Positions 24,327 through 32,667 of a stretch of 64,000 nt of DNA are shown here, piece after piece (the first letter of the stretch is position 1; every line of letters begins with the position of its first letter). The stretch is from Rhodobacter sp. GTDB lineage: Bacteria > Pseudomonadota > Alphaproteobacteria > Rhodobacterales > Rhodobacteraceae. The stretch covers positions 1,394,501-1,458,500 of the forward strand of contig JACKKG010000001.1 in NCBI GenBank assembly GCA_020637515.1, in the 5' to 3' direction. The position numbers and the translations under genes are program-made. The notes under the pieces were generated by a model that was not told the DNA's origin, did not search any database, and saw nothing but the letters and a program-made list of their open reading frames with translations.

Positions 24327-26285
24327 TTACGCGGCCGCCACCGGGCGCGCCTGGACCAGGCCCACGATGTCCATCATGATCCGGTTCAGTTCGAAATCCT
24401 TGGGCGTGTAGACGGCGGCGACGCCCATGGCGCGCAGCTTTGCCGCATCCTCGTCGGGGATGATGCCGCCGACGACCACCGGCGTATCGGCCAGCCCGGC
24501 GGCCTGCATGCGATCCATCACCTCGGCCACCAGGGGCACATGGCTGCCCGACAGGATCGACAGGCCCACCACATGCGCCTGCTGGTCGCCCGCGGCCGAG
24601 ACGATTTCAGCCGGGGTCAGGCGGATGCCGTCGTAATGGATGTCCATGCCACAGTCGCGGGCGCGGGCCGCGATCTGTTCGGCACCGTTGGAATGACCGT
24701 CCAGCCCCGGCTTGCCGACCACGAATTTCAGGCGCCGTCCCAGGCGCGTGCTGACCGCATCGACGGCCGAGCGGATCTCCTCGAGCCCCTCGGTCCGGTT
24801 CGAGGGGTTGCGCGACACGCCGGTCGGCGCGCGGTATTCGCCGAACACCTGGCGCACCATCAGGCCCCATTCTCCGGTGGTCGCGCCGGCCTTGGCGGCC
24901 TTGATCGACGCCGGCATGACGTTGGCGCCGGACAGCGCGGCGGCGCGCAGCTCATCCAGCGCGGCGCGCACCGCGCCCTCGTCGCGGCTGGCGCGCCAGG
25001 CCTGAAGCCGGGCGATCTGGTCGCGCTCGGCCGCTTCATCGATCACCATGATCGCGGCGTCGCCGGTGGTCAGCGGGCTGGGTTCGGTCGTGGTGAACCG
25101 GTTCACGCCGACGACCGTGGTTTCCCCCGTCTCGATCCGCGCAATGCGTTCGGCGTTCGCCTCGACCAGGCGGCCCTTCATGTAGTCGATGGCGCTGACC
25201 GCGCCGCCCATGTCGTCGATCAGCGCCAGTTCGGCGCGCGCGCCCTCTTTCAGGGCCTGCACCTTGGCATCCACCACGGGGTTGCCGTCAAACAGATCGC
25301 CGTATTCCAGAAGGTCCGTCTCGAAGGCCAGGATCTGCTGCATCCGCAGCGACCATTGCTGATCCCACTTGCGCGGCAGGCCCAGCGCCTCGTTCCAGGC
25401 GGGAAGCTGCACGGCGCGGGCGCGGGCGTTCTTCGACAGCGTGACCGCCAACGCCTCGATCAGGATGCGGTAGACGTTGTTTTCGGGCTGCTGTTCCGTC
25501 AGCCCCAGGCTGTTCACCTGCACGCCATAGCGAAACCGGCGATAGCGCGCGTCCGCGACGCCATAGCGGTCGCGGCACAATTCGTCCCACAATTCGCTGA
25601 AGGCGCGCATCTTGCACATCTCGGTCACGAAGCGGATGCCCGCGTTCACGAAGAAGCTGATGCGCCCCACCATCTCGCCGAAATGTTGGGCCGGAACCTT
25701 GTCTTTCAGATCGTCCAGCACGGCGCAGGCGGTGGCCAGCGCAAAGGCCAGTTCCTGCTCGGGCGTCGCGCCGGCTTCTTGCAGGTGATAGGAACACACG
25801 TTCATCGGGTTCCATTTGGGCAGATGTTCGCGGGTATAGGCCGCGACATCGGTGATCATCCGCAGGCTGGGTTTCGGCGGGCAGATATAGGTGCCGCGCG
25901 ACAGGTATTCCTTGATGATGTCGTTCTGGACCGTGCCCTGAAGCTGGGTGATGTCGGCGCCCTGTTCCTCGGCCACGGCGATGTAGAGCGCCAGCAACCA
26001 CGGCGCGGTCGCGTTGATCGTCATCGAGGTGTTCATCTGTTCCAGCGGGATCTGGTCGAACAGTGCGCGCATGTCGCCCAGGTGGCTGACCGGCACGCCG
26101 ACCTTGCCCACCTCGCCCCGGCTCAGCACATGGTCGCTGTCGTATCCCGTCTGCGTCGGCAGATCGAAGGCCACGCTGAGCCCGGTCTGCCCCTTGGACA
26201 GGTTGGTGCGATACAGGTCGTTCGAGGCTTTCGCCGTCGAATGGCCGGCATAGGTGCGGAACAGCCAGGGCTTGTCCTTGGTCAT
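24327..26285 (-). CDS. ecm: (2R)-Ethylmalonyl-CoA mutase, B12-dependent
   Basis: 652 residues. Single-chain mutase: N-terminal TIM barrel with LSVAFDLPTQTGYDSDHVLSRGEVGKVGV and TMTINATAPWLLALYIAVAEEQG, then a C-terminal cobalamin domain (about residues 515-645) with the B12-ligand motif DGHSNG near residue 523 and VVGGIIPDEDAAKL. The absence of the methylmalonyl-CoA-specific residues cannot be checked here, but length, PWLFRTYAGHSTAK start and neighbourhood with ccr identify Ecm (formerly MeaA). It converts ethylmalonyl-CoA to methylsuccinyl-CoA in the ethylmalonyl-CoA pathway. ATG 26285 has GGAGA at nine bases; the promoter is at 26327-26361. Confidence 0.93.
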   Translation of the reverse strand: MTKDKPWLFRTYAGHSTAKASNDLYRTNLSKGQTGLSVAFDLPTQTGYDSDHVLSRGEVGKVGVPVSHLGDMRALFDQIPLEQMNTSMTINATAPWLLALYIAVAEEQGADITQLQGTVQNDIIKEYLSRGTYICPPKPSLRMITDVAAYTREHLPKWNPMNVCSYHLQEAGATPEQELAFALATACAVLDDLKDKVPAQHFGEMVGRISFFVNAGIRFVTEMCKMRAFSELWDELCRDRYGVADARYRRFRYGVQVNSLGLTEQQPENNVYRILIEALAVTLSKNARARAVQLPAWNEALGLPRKWDQQWSLRMQQILAFETDLLEYGDLFDGNPVVDAKVQALKEGARAELALIDDMGGAVSAIDYMKGRLVEANAERIARIETGETTVVGVNRFTTTEPSPLTTGDAAIMVIDEAAERDQIARLQAWRASRDEGAVRAALDELRAAALSGANVMPASIKAAKAGATTGEWGLMVRQVFGEYRAPTGVSRNPSNRTEGLEEIRSAVDAVSTRLGRRLKFVVGKPGLDGHSNGAEQIAARARDCGMDIHYDGIRLTPAEIVSAAGDQQAHVVGLSILSGSHVPLVAEVMDRMQAAGLADTPVVVGGIIPDEDAAKLRAMGVAAVYTPKDFELNRIMMDIVGLVQARPVAAA

Positions 26286-26326
26286 GGCGAGGGTCTCCAC
26301 AATGCAGTCGCAGCGCAATTTTCTTA

Positions 26327-26361
26327 CCCGAAGGGAATATTCGGGCGAAAGATAATGTCAA
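26327..26361 (-). promoter_or_regulatory. Promoter of ecm with a palindrome over the -10 box
   Basis: On the minus strand a perfect -35 TTGACA (26356-26361) is followed after 16 bases by TATTCC (26334-26339). CCCGAA (26327-26332) and TTCGGG (26340-26345) form an inverted repeat with seven-base spacer exactly over the -10 region, suggesting an operator. The 5' leader would be about 40 bases. Confidence 0.6.
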
Positions 26362-26451
26362 GCCGGGAATCGCTGCGACGCGGCGGCGCGCCGTCGTCCG
26401 GCCGGAAAGACGCACTCCGGCCCCTGGGCCGGACGCGGCCCCCGGTGGCCG

Positions 26452-26721
26452 CTATTTCAACTGGCTGTCCTTGGACCCGCGCCGGTTGATCCCGGGGCGC
26501 GCGCGAAAGGCCTGGTCGCGCTCTTGCTGGCACTCCAGGCACAAGGCGACGCCGGGCAGCGCGGCGCGGCGCGCCTCGGGGATCGGTTCCTCGCAGGCGA
26601 TGCAATGGGTCCGGCTTTCCCCGCCCGGTCGTGCCCGCATCCGCATCCGCGCCAGTTCCTCGCCGATCGACGTTTCGATCTGCTCGTTCACCGCGCCGTC
26701 CTTTGCCCAACCGCCTGCCAT
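26452..26721 (-). CDS. DksA/TraR-type C4 zinc-finger protein
   Basis: 89 residues. C-terminal zinc finger with CIAC (pattern HCIACEEPIPEARR) and CLEC (VALCLECQQERD), typical DksA/TraR. The N-terminal helix region is short, so this is the TraR/YbiI-like small class and not full-length DksA, which has about 140-150 residues. It may bind the RNA polymerase secondary channel. ATG 26721 follows GGGAGG; the longer frame upstream lacks a ribosome site. Shares its upstream region with the divergent acyltransferase gene. Confidence 0.87.
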   Translation of the reverse strand: MAGGWAKDGAVNEQIETSIGEELARMRMRARPGGESRTHCIACEEPIPEARRAALPGVALCLECQQERDQAFRARPGINRRGSKDSQLK

Positions 26722-26816
26722 CCGTGCCTCCCGTCCTGGGGGCAAGATACCCGTTTGCCCGCCGCCTGTCATCCTAGCCCATTGTCGCCGCCGGGGGTTT
26801 CCGCCAATCTGTGGCG

Positions 26817-28244
26817 ATGCTTTCCCCGATCCCGGTCCCCCTCTGGCTGTTGATCCTGATCCTGCTGTTCGCGGGGGCATCGTTTCTGTCGCATTTCCTG
26901 TTCCCGTCGGTGCGCTGGTTCTTCCGCCGCCGGATGGAACGCGCGGTCGAGGAATTGAACAAGCGCCTCGAACGCCCCATCCAGCCGTTCAAGCTGGTGC
27001 GCAGGCAGGACTATGTCGTGCGGCTGGTCTATGACCCGCAGGTGATGGAGGCCGTCGCCGACTTTGCCCGCGAACAGGGCATTCCGCGTTCGGTCGCCTT
27101 TGAAAAGGCCCGCCGCTACGCGCGCGAGATCGTGCCCGGCTTTTCCACCGCCGCCTATTTCGGCTTTGCGATCCGCGTTGCGCGCCGGCTCAGCCGGATG
27201 TTCTATTCCGTGCATCTGGGCGCGGGCGACGCGCAGACCCTGCGCGCCATCGACCCCAGATCGGCCGTGGTTTTCGTCATCAACCACCGCAGCAACATGG
27301 ATTATGTGCTGGTCACATGGCTGGCGGCCGACCGCTCGGCGCTGAGCTATGCGGTCGGGGAATGGGCGCAGGTCTGGCCGCTGCGGGCGCTGATCCGGGC
27401 GATGGGGGCCTATTACATTCGCCGGCGCGATTCGAACCCGCTCTATCGTGCGGTATTGGCGCGCTATGTGCAGATGTCGGTGCACGAGGGGGTGACGCAG
27501 GCGATCTTCCCCGAGGGGGGGCTCAGCCTGTCGGGCGCGGTGGGTCCGGCCAAAAAGGGGCTGTTGCACTATATCGTCCGCGATTTCCGCCCCTCGGACA
27601 GCCGCGATGTGGTCTTTGTGCCGGTCGCGCTGAACTATGACCGGGTGCTCGAGGACCGCATCCTGCACAAGGCCGCCATCACCGGCGAGCGCCGGTTCCG
27701 CGTGCGCCTGACCGAGGCCGCGGGCTGGGTGCTGCGGTTGATGTGGCAAAAGGCGCGCGGGCGGTTCCGCACCTTCGGCAATGCGGCGGTCTGCTACGGC
27801 GCGCCGGTGTCGCTGCGCGATTTCCTGACCACGCAGCCCGGCGCCAGCACCGAGGCCCTGGCCGACCTGCTGATGACCCGGGTGCGCGCCGCAGTGCCGG
27901 TGTTGCCGGTGCCTCTGGCGGCCGCGGCGCTGGTGCGGGCGGGCGGGGCGTCGTCGCTCGAGGCGCTGCGCCCGCTGACCGCGCGGCTGGTGGACGACGC
28001 GCGCGCGCAGGGCGCGACGCTGCATCTGCCAGGCGGGGTCAACGCGGCGCTGCACACGGGCCTGGCCGCGCTGGTCCATCGCGGGCTGGTGCTGCGCGAC
28101 GAGGACGCACTGCGCATCGCGCCGGGGCAAGAGGGGATCGTCGGCTATTACGCGGCCTCGGCCATCCAACGCCTGGCCGAACCCGACCTGCCGGGCGGAT
28201 ACTGCCAGACGGCGCTGGAATTGCCGGAAGTCACAGAGACATAA
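26817..28244 (+). CDS. PlsB/PlsC-like glycerophosphate acyltransferase
   Basis: 475 residues. N-terminal membrane helix (LWLLILILLFAGASFL), acyltransferase motif I NHRSNMD around residues 156-162 (H-x4-D), a Gly/Arg-rich motif II region (AMGAYYIRRRDSNPLYRAVL), motif III FPEGGLSLSG and motif IV VFVPVALNYDR. This is the layout of PlsB-type glycerol-3-phosphate acyltransferases, shorter than E. coli PlsB (about 800 residues). It likely makes lysophosphatidate at the inner membrane. GTG 26811 two codons earlier is an alternative start. Followed by ccr 110 bases downstream, which has its own promoter region. Confidence 0.82.
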   Translation: MLSPIPVPLWLLILILLFAGASFLSHFLFPSVRWFFRRRMERAVEELNKRLERPIQPFKLVRRQDYVVRLVYDPQVMEAVADFAREQGIPRSVAFEKARRYAREIVPGFSTAAYFGFAIRVARRLSRMFYSVHLGAGDAQTLRAIDPRSAVVFVINHRSNMDYVLVTWLAADRSALSYAVGEWAQVWPLRALIRAMGAYYIRRRDSNPLYRAVLARYVQMSVHEGVTQAIFPEGGLSLSGAVGPAKKGLLHYIVRDFRPSDSRDVVFVPVALNYDRVLEDRILHKAAITGERRFRVRLTEAAGWVLRLMWQKARGRFRTFGNAAVCYGAPVSLRDFLTTQPGASTEALADLLMTRVRAAVPVLPVPLAAAALVRAGGASSLEALRPLTARLVDDARAQGATLHLPGGVNAALHTGLAALVHRGLVLRDEDALRIAPGQEGIVGYYAASAIQRLAEPDLPGGYCQTALELPEVTET

Positions 28245-28291
28245 AATTACAAATTCGCCCGTTAAGGGGTTGTATAGTTGCGCGACCGATT

Positions 28292-28320
28292 TTATCAATG
28301 CTGCAACTGCTTCGTATATT
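28292..28320 (+). promoter_or_regulatory. Possible promoter of ccr
   Basis: In a notably AT-rich gap (28245-28354), TTATCA (28292-28297) and TATATT (28315-28320) are 17 bases apart. AGTTGC (28276-28281) and GCAACT (28303-28308) form a spaced inverted repeat over the same region. The match to consensus is fair, no more. Confidence 0.35.
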
Positions 28321-28354
28321 CTGCGACGCGGCGTTCGATTCTCAGGAGAGACCC

Positions 28355-29644
28355 ATGGCCCTCGACCACAACCCCGGCATCGTCAAGTATGACGCCCCCG
28401 AGAAAGACCTCTACGAGATCGGCGAAATGCCGCCCCTCGGCTATGTGCCCAAGAAGATGTATGCCTGGGCCATCCGCCGCGAGCGTCACGGCGAGCCCGA
28501 CAAGTCCTTTCAGGTCGAGGTGGTCGATACCTGGCAGATCGACAGCCACGAGGTGCTGGTCCTGGTGATGGCCGCAGGCGTCAACTACAACGGTGTCTGG
28601 GCCGGGCTTGGCGTGCCGGTCAGCCCGTTCGACGGTCACAAGCAGCCCTATCACATCGCCGGATCGGATGCGGCGGGGATTGTCTGGGCCGTCGGCGACA
28701 AGGTCAGGCAATGGAAGGTCGGCGACGAGGTCGTGGTCCATTGCAACCAGGACGACGGCGACGACGAGGAATGCAACGGCGGCGACCCGATGTTCAGCCC
28801 GACCCAGCGCATCTGGGGCTATGAGACGCCGGACGGGTCCTTCGCGCAGTTCACCCGGGTGCAGGCGCAGCAGCTCATGCCGCGGCCAAAGCACCTGACC
28901 TGGGAGGAATCGGCCTGCTACACGCTGACGCTGGCCACCGCCTACCGGATGCTGTTCGGGCACCACCCGCACGAATTGAAGCCGGGCCAGAACGTGCTGG
29001 TCTGGGGGGCCTCGGGCGGGCTGGGGTCGTTTGCGATCCAGCTCATCAACGCGGCCGGCGCGAACGCGGTCGGCGTCATTTCCGATGAATCGAAGCGCGA
29101 CTTCGTCATGGCGCTGGGGGCCAAAGGCGTCATCAACCGCAACGATTTCAAATGCTGGGGCCAGTTGCCCAAGGTCAACAGCCAGGAATACAACGACTGG
29201 CTGAAAGAGGCGCGCAAGTTCGGCAAGGCGATCTGGGACATCACCGGCAAGGGCGTGAACGTGGACATGGTCTTCGAACACCCCGGCGAGGCAACCTTCC
29301 CGGTCTCGGCGCTGGTGTGCAAGAAGGGCGGCATGGTGGTGATCTGCGCCGGGACCTCGGGGTTCAACTGCACCTTTGACGTTCGCTACATGTGGATGCA
29401 CCAAAAGCGCCTGCAAGGGTCGCATTTCGCGCACCTCAAACAGGCCTCGGCCGCGAACCGCCTGATGATCGAGCGCCGCATCGACCCCGCCATGTCCGAG
29501 GTCTTTCCCTGGGCCGAAATCCCGATGGCCCATGTCAAGATGCTGAAGAACCAGCACAAGCCGGGCAATATGGCGGTTCTGGTTCAGGCCCCGACGACCG
29601 GGTTGCGCACGTTCGAAGACGCGCTGGAAGCCGGGCCGCGCTGA
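28355..29644 (+). CDS. ccr: Crotonyl-CoA carboxylase/reductase
   Basis: 429 residues, exact family size. MDR-superfamily reductase: start KYDAPEKDLYEIGEMPPLGYVPKKMYAWAIRRERHG is nearly family-specific; NYNGVWAGLGVPVSPFDGHK, the acidic NQDDGDDEECNGGDPMFSPTQRIWGYETPDGSFAQF block that distinguishes Ccr from plain enoyl reductases, and NADPH loop WGASGGLGSFAIQL. It reductively carboxylates crotonyl-CoA to ethylmalonyl-CoA with NADPH and CO2, the key step of the ethylmalonyl-CoA pathway; ecm lies 2 kb away on the opposite strand. AGGAGA precedes ATG 28355. Ends with a strong terminator. Confidence 0.97.
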   Translation: MALDHNPGIVKYDAPEKDLYEIGEMPPLGYVPKKMYAWAIRRERHGEPDKSFQVEVVDTWQIDSHEVLVLVMAAGVNYNGVWAGLGVPVSPFDGHKQPYHIAGSDAAGIVWAVGDKVRQWKVGDEVVVHCNQDDGDDEECNGGDPMFSPTQRIWGYETPDGSFAQFTRVQAQQLMPRPKHLTWEESACYTLTLATAYRMLFGHHPHELKPGQNVLVWGASGGLGSFAIQLINAAGANAVGVISDESKRDFVMALGAKGVINRNDFKCWGQLPKVNSQEYNDWLKEARKFGKAIWDITGKGVNVDMVFEHPGEATFPVSALVCKKGGMVVICAGTSGFNCTFDVRYMWMHQKRLQGSHFAHLKQASAANRLMIERRIDPAMSEVFPWAEIPMAHVKMLKNQHKPGNMAVLVQAPTTGLRTFEDALEAGPR

Positions 29645-29669
29645 ACCCCTGACGTCACGTCATGCGACG

Positions 29670-29697
29670 GGCCGCCCCGCACGGGGGCGGCCTTTTC
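29670..29697 (+). terminator. Intrinsic terminator of ccr
   Basis: GGCCGCCCC (29670-29678) pairs with GGGGCGGCC (29684-29692) and is followed by TTTT. Confidence 0.85.
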
Positions 29698-29764
29698 CGT
29701 TCCGGGCAACGCTTTGTCAACACACATGCCGCAGGCTTCCGCCATACCGAAGAGGAGCGGCGCC

Positions 29765-29926
29765 TTGGCCCATGAATGGATGATACGGGTTCTCGAGGAC
29801 CTGCTGACCTATGCGCGGCTGCACGGGTTGACGGCGCTGGCCGAAATGCTCGATCAGGCGCGGATGCTGGCGATCGCCGAGATCGCCAATCTGGAACCGC
29901 GCGATCGGGGCGGGGGCGACGGGTAG
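29765..29926 (+). CDS. Small conserved-looking helical protein, 53 aa
   Basis: Reads AHEWMIRVLEDLLTYARLHGL then TALAEMLDQARMLAIAEIANLE, two amphipathic helices. This pattern resembles small uncharacterised proteins seen in many Rhodobacteraceae. TTG 29765 is chosen because AGAGGAG lies eight bases upstream; ATG five codons later has no ribosome site. No membrane segment, function unknown. It sits between the ccr terminator and the FAD oxidoreductase. Confidence 0.6.
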   Translation: MAHEWMIRVLEDLLTYARLHGLTALAEMLDQARMLAIAEIANLEPRDRGGGDG

Positions 29927-29985
29927 CGGTTCTTGCAGGCGGATGGCCGCTGGCATAGCGTGCGGCGATCATTGTCAGGTCCCCG

Positions 29986-31317
29986 ATGCGTCCCGATCCC
30001 CGATCCCCCGATCCCCGATCCCTTGGCCCCCGTTCCCCCGGCGCCGAAACCGCCGCCCCTTATCCCGATACCTTTTACAGCCGCACCCTGGCCGATGCCC
30101 GTCGGCGCCCCGCGCTGACGGGCCGGGTGTCGGTCGAATGCGCGGTCATCGGGGCCGGATTCGCGGGTGTCTTTACCGCGCTGTCCCTGGCGCGCGCCGG
30201 AATGCGCGTCGCCCTGATCGAGGCGCAGGCGGTGGGCTGGGGCGCCTCAGGGCGCAACGGCGGCTTCGTCTCGGACGGGTTCGCCAGCGGCGCGGCGGCG
30301 ATCCGGCGGCGCGTCGGCGCGGCCCAGGCCGAGGCCCTGCAGGCGCTGTCCTCCGAGGGGGTGGAAATCCTGCGCCACGAGATCGCGACCCTGGCGATCG
30401 CAGGGGCTGATCCCGTGCCCGGTATCCTGCGGCTCAGGCGGTATGACCGCTCCGAGGATCTGCGCGCCGATGCGACGCCCGAAGCGCCCTACCTGGACCA
30501 GGCCGCGATTCGCCGCCACCTGGAGACCGCGCGCTACAAACACGGGATCGCGGAACGCACCGCCTTTCACATCCATCCGCTGAACACGCTGCGCGCGCTG
30601 GTGGCCGAGGTCGAGCGCCTGGGCGGGCTGGTCTTTGAACAAAGCCCCGTCACTGGCGCCGATCTCGACGGCCCGCTCAAGGTGCTGACCACACCCGCCG
30701 GCCGGATCGAGGCTCCGCGCGTGGTCCTTGCGACGGGGGGGTATACCGGCCCGCTGGTGCCGCGTTTGCGTCGCGCGATCCTGCCCATCGCAACCTATGT
30801 GATGCTGTCCGAACCCGCGCCCGACCTGCTGGCCCAGGCCATCCGCACCCGCATGGCGGTGGGCGACGACCGGCGGGCCGGGGATTACTATCGCCTGGTC
30901 CAGGACGGCACGCGCCTGCTCTGGGGCGGGCGCATCACCACCCACGCGGCGTCGCCCGCCGGGATCGGCCGCGCCCTCCGGGCCGAGATGCTGGGCGTCT
31001 ATCCGCAACTCGGACCGCTGAAGACGGATCTGGTCTGGTCGGGGCTCATGGCCTACGCGCGCCACCGGATGCCGCAGATCGGCCCGTTGCAGCCGGGGGT
31101 CTGGCATGTCACCGGGTTCGGTGGCCACGGGCTGAACACCACCGCCATCGGAGGGCGTGTGACGGCCGAAGCGATCCTCGGCACCTCGGACCGCGTCGCG
31201 CTGTTTGCGCCCTTTGGGCTGGACTGGGCGGGCGGCCCGGTGGGTCTGGCGGCCGCGCAGGCCACCTATTGGGCGCTGCAAGTGCAGGACTGGTGGCGCG
31301 AGAGGAAGGAAGCATGA
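29986..31317 (+). CDS. FAD-dependent oxidoreductase (DAO family, gamma-glutamylputrescine-oxidase-like)
   Basis: 443 residues. Dinucleotide loop VIGAGFAGVFTALSLARAG at residues 54-72; GWGASGRNGGFVSDGF at about 84-99 is typical of PuuB/OoxB-like amine oxidases, and the C-terminus has WHVTGFGGHGLNTTAIGGRVTAE. Oxidises an amine or amino acid with release of H2O2. The first 20 residues are an in-frame Arg/Ser/Pro/Asp repeat (PDPRSPDPRS) created by tandem GATCCCC units, so the true start could be a little later. Coupled by ATGA to a LysE exporter. Confidence 0.85.
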   Translation: MRPDPRSPDPRSLGPRSPGAETAAPYPDTFYSRTLADARRRPALTGRVSVECAVIGAGFAGVFTALSLARAGMRVALIEAQAVGWGASGRNGGFVSDGFASGAAAIRRRVGAAQAEALQALSSEGVEILRHEIATLAIAGADPVPGILRLRRYDRSEDLRADATPEAPYLDQAAIRRHLETARYKHGIAERTAFHIHPLNTLRALVAEVERLGGLVFEQSPVTGADLDGPLKVLTTPAGRIEAPRVVLATGGYTGPLVPRLRRAILPIATYVMLSEPAPDLLAQAIRTRMAVGDDRRAGDYYRLVQDGTRLLWGGRITTHAASPAGIGRALRAEMLGVYPQLGPLKTDLVWSGLMAYARHRMPQIGPLQPGVWHVTGFGGHGLNTTAIGGRVTAEAILGTSDRVALFAPFGLDWAGGPVGLAAAQATYWALQVQDWWRERKEA

Positions 31318-31922
31318 ACGCGCTGGTCGCCGGGTTTCTGGCCAGCCTGTCGCTGATCGCGGCCATCGGGGCGCAGAACGCCTTTGTGCTGCGCCAGGGG
31401 ATCCGGCGCGAACATGTGGCGGTCGTGGTGGCGCTTTGCGCGGGCTCGGACGCGCTGCTGATCGCGCTGGGCGTGGCGGGCTTTGGCGCCGTGGCCGAGG
31501 CGCTGCCCTGGTTGACGCCGGTCATGCTGTGGGGCGGCGTGGTGTTCCTGCTGGTTTACGGCGCGCTCAGGTTTCGCGCCGCGCTGCGGGGCGGGGCGGC
31601 ACTGGCGGCGGGTGCGGGCGGGCCGGCGTCGCGCCGCCGGGTCGTGCTGACCTGCCTGGCACTGACCTGGCTCAACCCGCATGTCTATCTGGACACGCTG
31701 GCGTTGCTGGGCGCCCTGGCCGCACAATACAGCCCGCATGAAGTCCGGTTCGGCCTGGGGGCGATGCTGGCCTCGGCGGTGTTTTTCGCCGCCTTGGGAT
31801 TTGGCGCGCGCTACCTCGCGCCGGTTCTGGCCCGTCCACGCGCCTGGGTGATCGTGGAATGCGTCATCGGCGCGATCATGTGGATGATCGCGGCGCATCT
31901 CGTCCTTCAAGCCCTGGAGTAA
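31314..31922 (+). CDS. LysE/ArgO-family amino acid exporter
   Basis: 202 residues, six predicted membrane helices. Start MNALVAGFLASLSLIAAIGAQNAFVLRQGIRREH is the LysE/ArgO signature (IGAQNAFVLRQG), and LTWLNPHVYLDTL is the second conserved block. It exports basic amino acids such as lysine or arginine. ATG 31314 overlaps the upstream oxidase stop as ATGA, hence co-translated. The context suggests it exports a substrate or product handled by the oxidase, which is inference. Confidence 0.92.
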   Translation: MNALVAGFLASLSLIAAIGAQNAFVLRQGIRREHVAVVVALCAGSDALLIALGVAGFGAVAEALPWLTPVMLWGGVVFLLVYGALRFRAALRGGAALAAGAGGPASRRRVVLTCLALTWLNPHVYLDTLALLGALAAQYSPHEVRFGLGAMLASAVFFAALGFGARYLAPVLARPRAWVIVECVIGAIMWMIAAHLVLQALE

Positions 31923-31926
31923 GCTT

Positions 31927-32394
31927 TTGAAATCTCACAGCTACACCACGCACATCCGCTGGACCGGAAACACCGGCGAGGGCACGGCGCATTACCGCGC
32001 CTATCGCCGCGACTGGGAGGTCGCGGTGCCCGGGAAACCCGTGATCCCGATGTCGAACGACCCGCTTCTGGGCGGCAATCCGGCGCTGATGAACCCTGAG
32101 GACCTGCTGTTGTCGGCGCTCTCGGGGTGCCACATGCTGTGGTATCTGCACCTGGCCTCGGATGCCGGCATCGTCGTGACCGGCTACGAGGACACGCCCG
32201 AGGGGATCGGCGCGCTCGAAACCGGCGGGGCCGGGCGGTTTGTCCGGGCCGTGCTGCGGCCGCGGATCACGCTGCGGCGCGGCGCGGATCTGGCCCGTGC
32301 GCGCGCGATTCACGAAGAGATCCACAAGGTCTGCTTCATTGCCCGATCGGTGAGCTTCCCGATCGAGATCGCGCCGGACTTTATCGAGGAATAG
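31927..32394 (+). CDS. OsmC-family peroxiredoxin-like protein
   Basis: 155 residues. Two redox Cys: Cys68 in LSALSGCHMLW and Cys136 in IHKVCFIARSV, the usual OsmC spacing; PEDLLLSALSGCHM is diagnostic. Reduces organic hydroperoxides as a domain-swapped dimer. Start TTG 31927; GGAG seven bases upstream lies within the last codon of the LysE gene, so the three genes from 29986 are likely one operon. Confidence 0.9.
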   Translation: MKSHSYTTHIRWTGNTGEGTAHYRAYRRDWEVAVPGKPVIPMSNDPLLGGNPALMNPEDLLLSALSGCHMLWYLHLASDAGIVVTGYEDTPEGIGALETGGAGRFVRAVLRPRITLRRGADLARARAIHEEIHKVCFIARSVSFPIEIAPDFIEE

Positions 32395-32410
32395 CGGCCC
32401 AGGACCGGCC

Positions 32411-32435
32411 CCACCATCCGAAAGGGGGATGGTGG
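32411..32435. terminator. Hairpin between OsmC gene and tRNA-Tyr, overlapping the tRNA 3' end
   Basis: CCACCATCC (32411-32419) pairs perfectly with GGATGGTGG (32427-32435) around seven bases. The right arm contains the complement of the tRNA 3' CCA. No T-run is seen on the plus strand. Confidence 0.5.
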
Positions 32436-32513
32436 GTGACCCTGGAATCGAACCAGGCGTGGGTCGCCCCGGCGGAGTTACAGTCCGCTGCCGCACCTTG
32501 CAGCTCGTCACCC
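32430..32513 (-). tRNA. tRNA-Tyr (anticodon GTA)
   Basis: 84 bases with encoded CCA. Acceptor stem GGGTGAC pairs with GTCACCC; D stem GCTG/CGGC with seven-base loop CAAGGTG; anticodon stem GCGGA/TCCGC with loop CTGTAAC giving anticodon GTA; variable arm of 14 bases with a GGG-CGA-CCC stem (class II); T stem CCTGG/CCAGG with loop TTCGATT. The acceptor and D arms differ from the usual bacterial tRNA-Tyr start (GGAGGGG with CCCGAG D arm). Confidence 0.92.
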
Positions 32514-32667
32514 TGACGAGGCCGGGGAATAGCGAAGGGGGCGAGGGGCGTCAAGGGTGGAAAACGGCGGAAACTTCCGCCATGCGACGCCGGCGCGGGG
32601 CGCGGGTTGTTCCCCCGGTCGCCCGGATTTGTGGCACGATGCCGCGACGAATCGCGAAAGGACAATC

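Noticed and set aside
29986..30060. Repeated GATCCCC as an integration or origin iteron
   Set aside because: Irregular spacing, no DnaA boxes, and it lies in the coding start of an oxidase.
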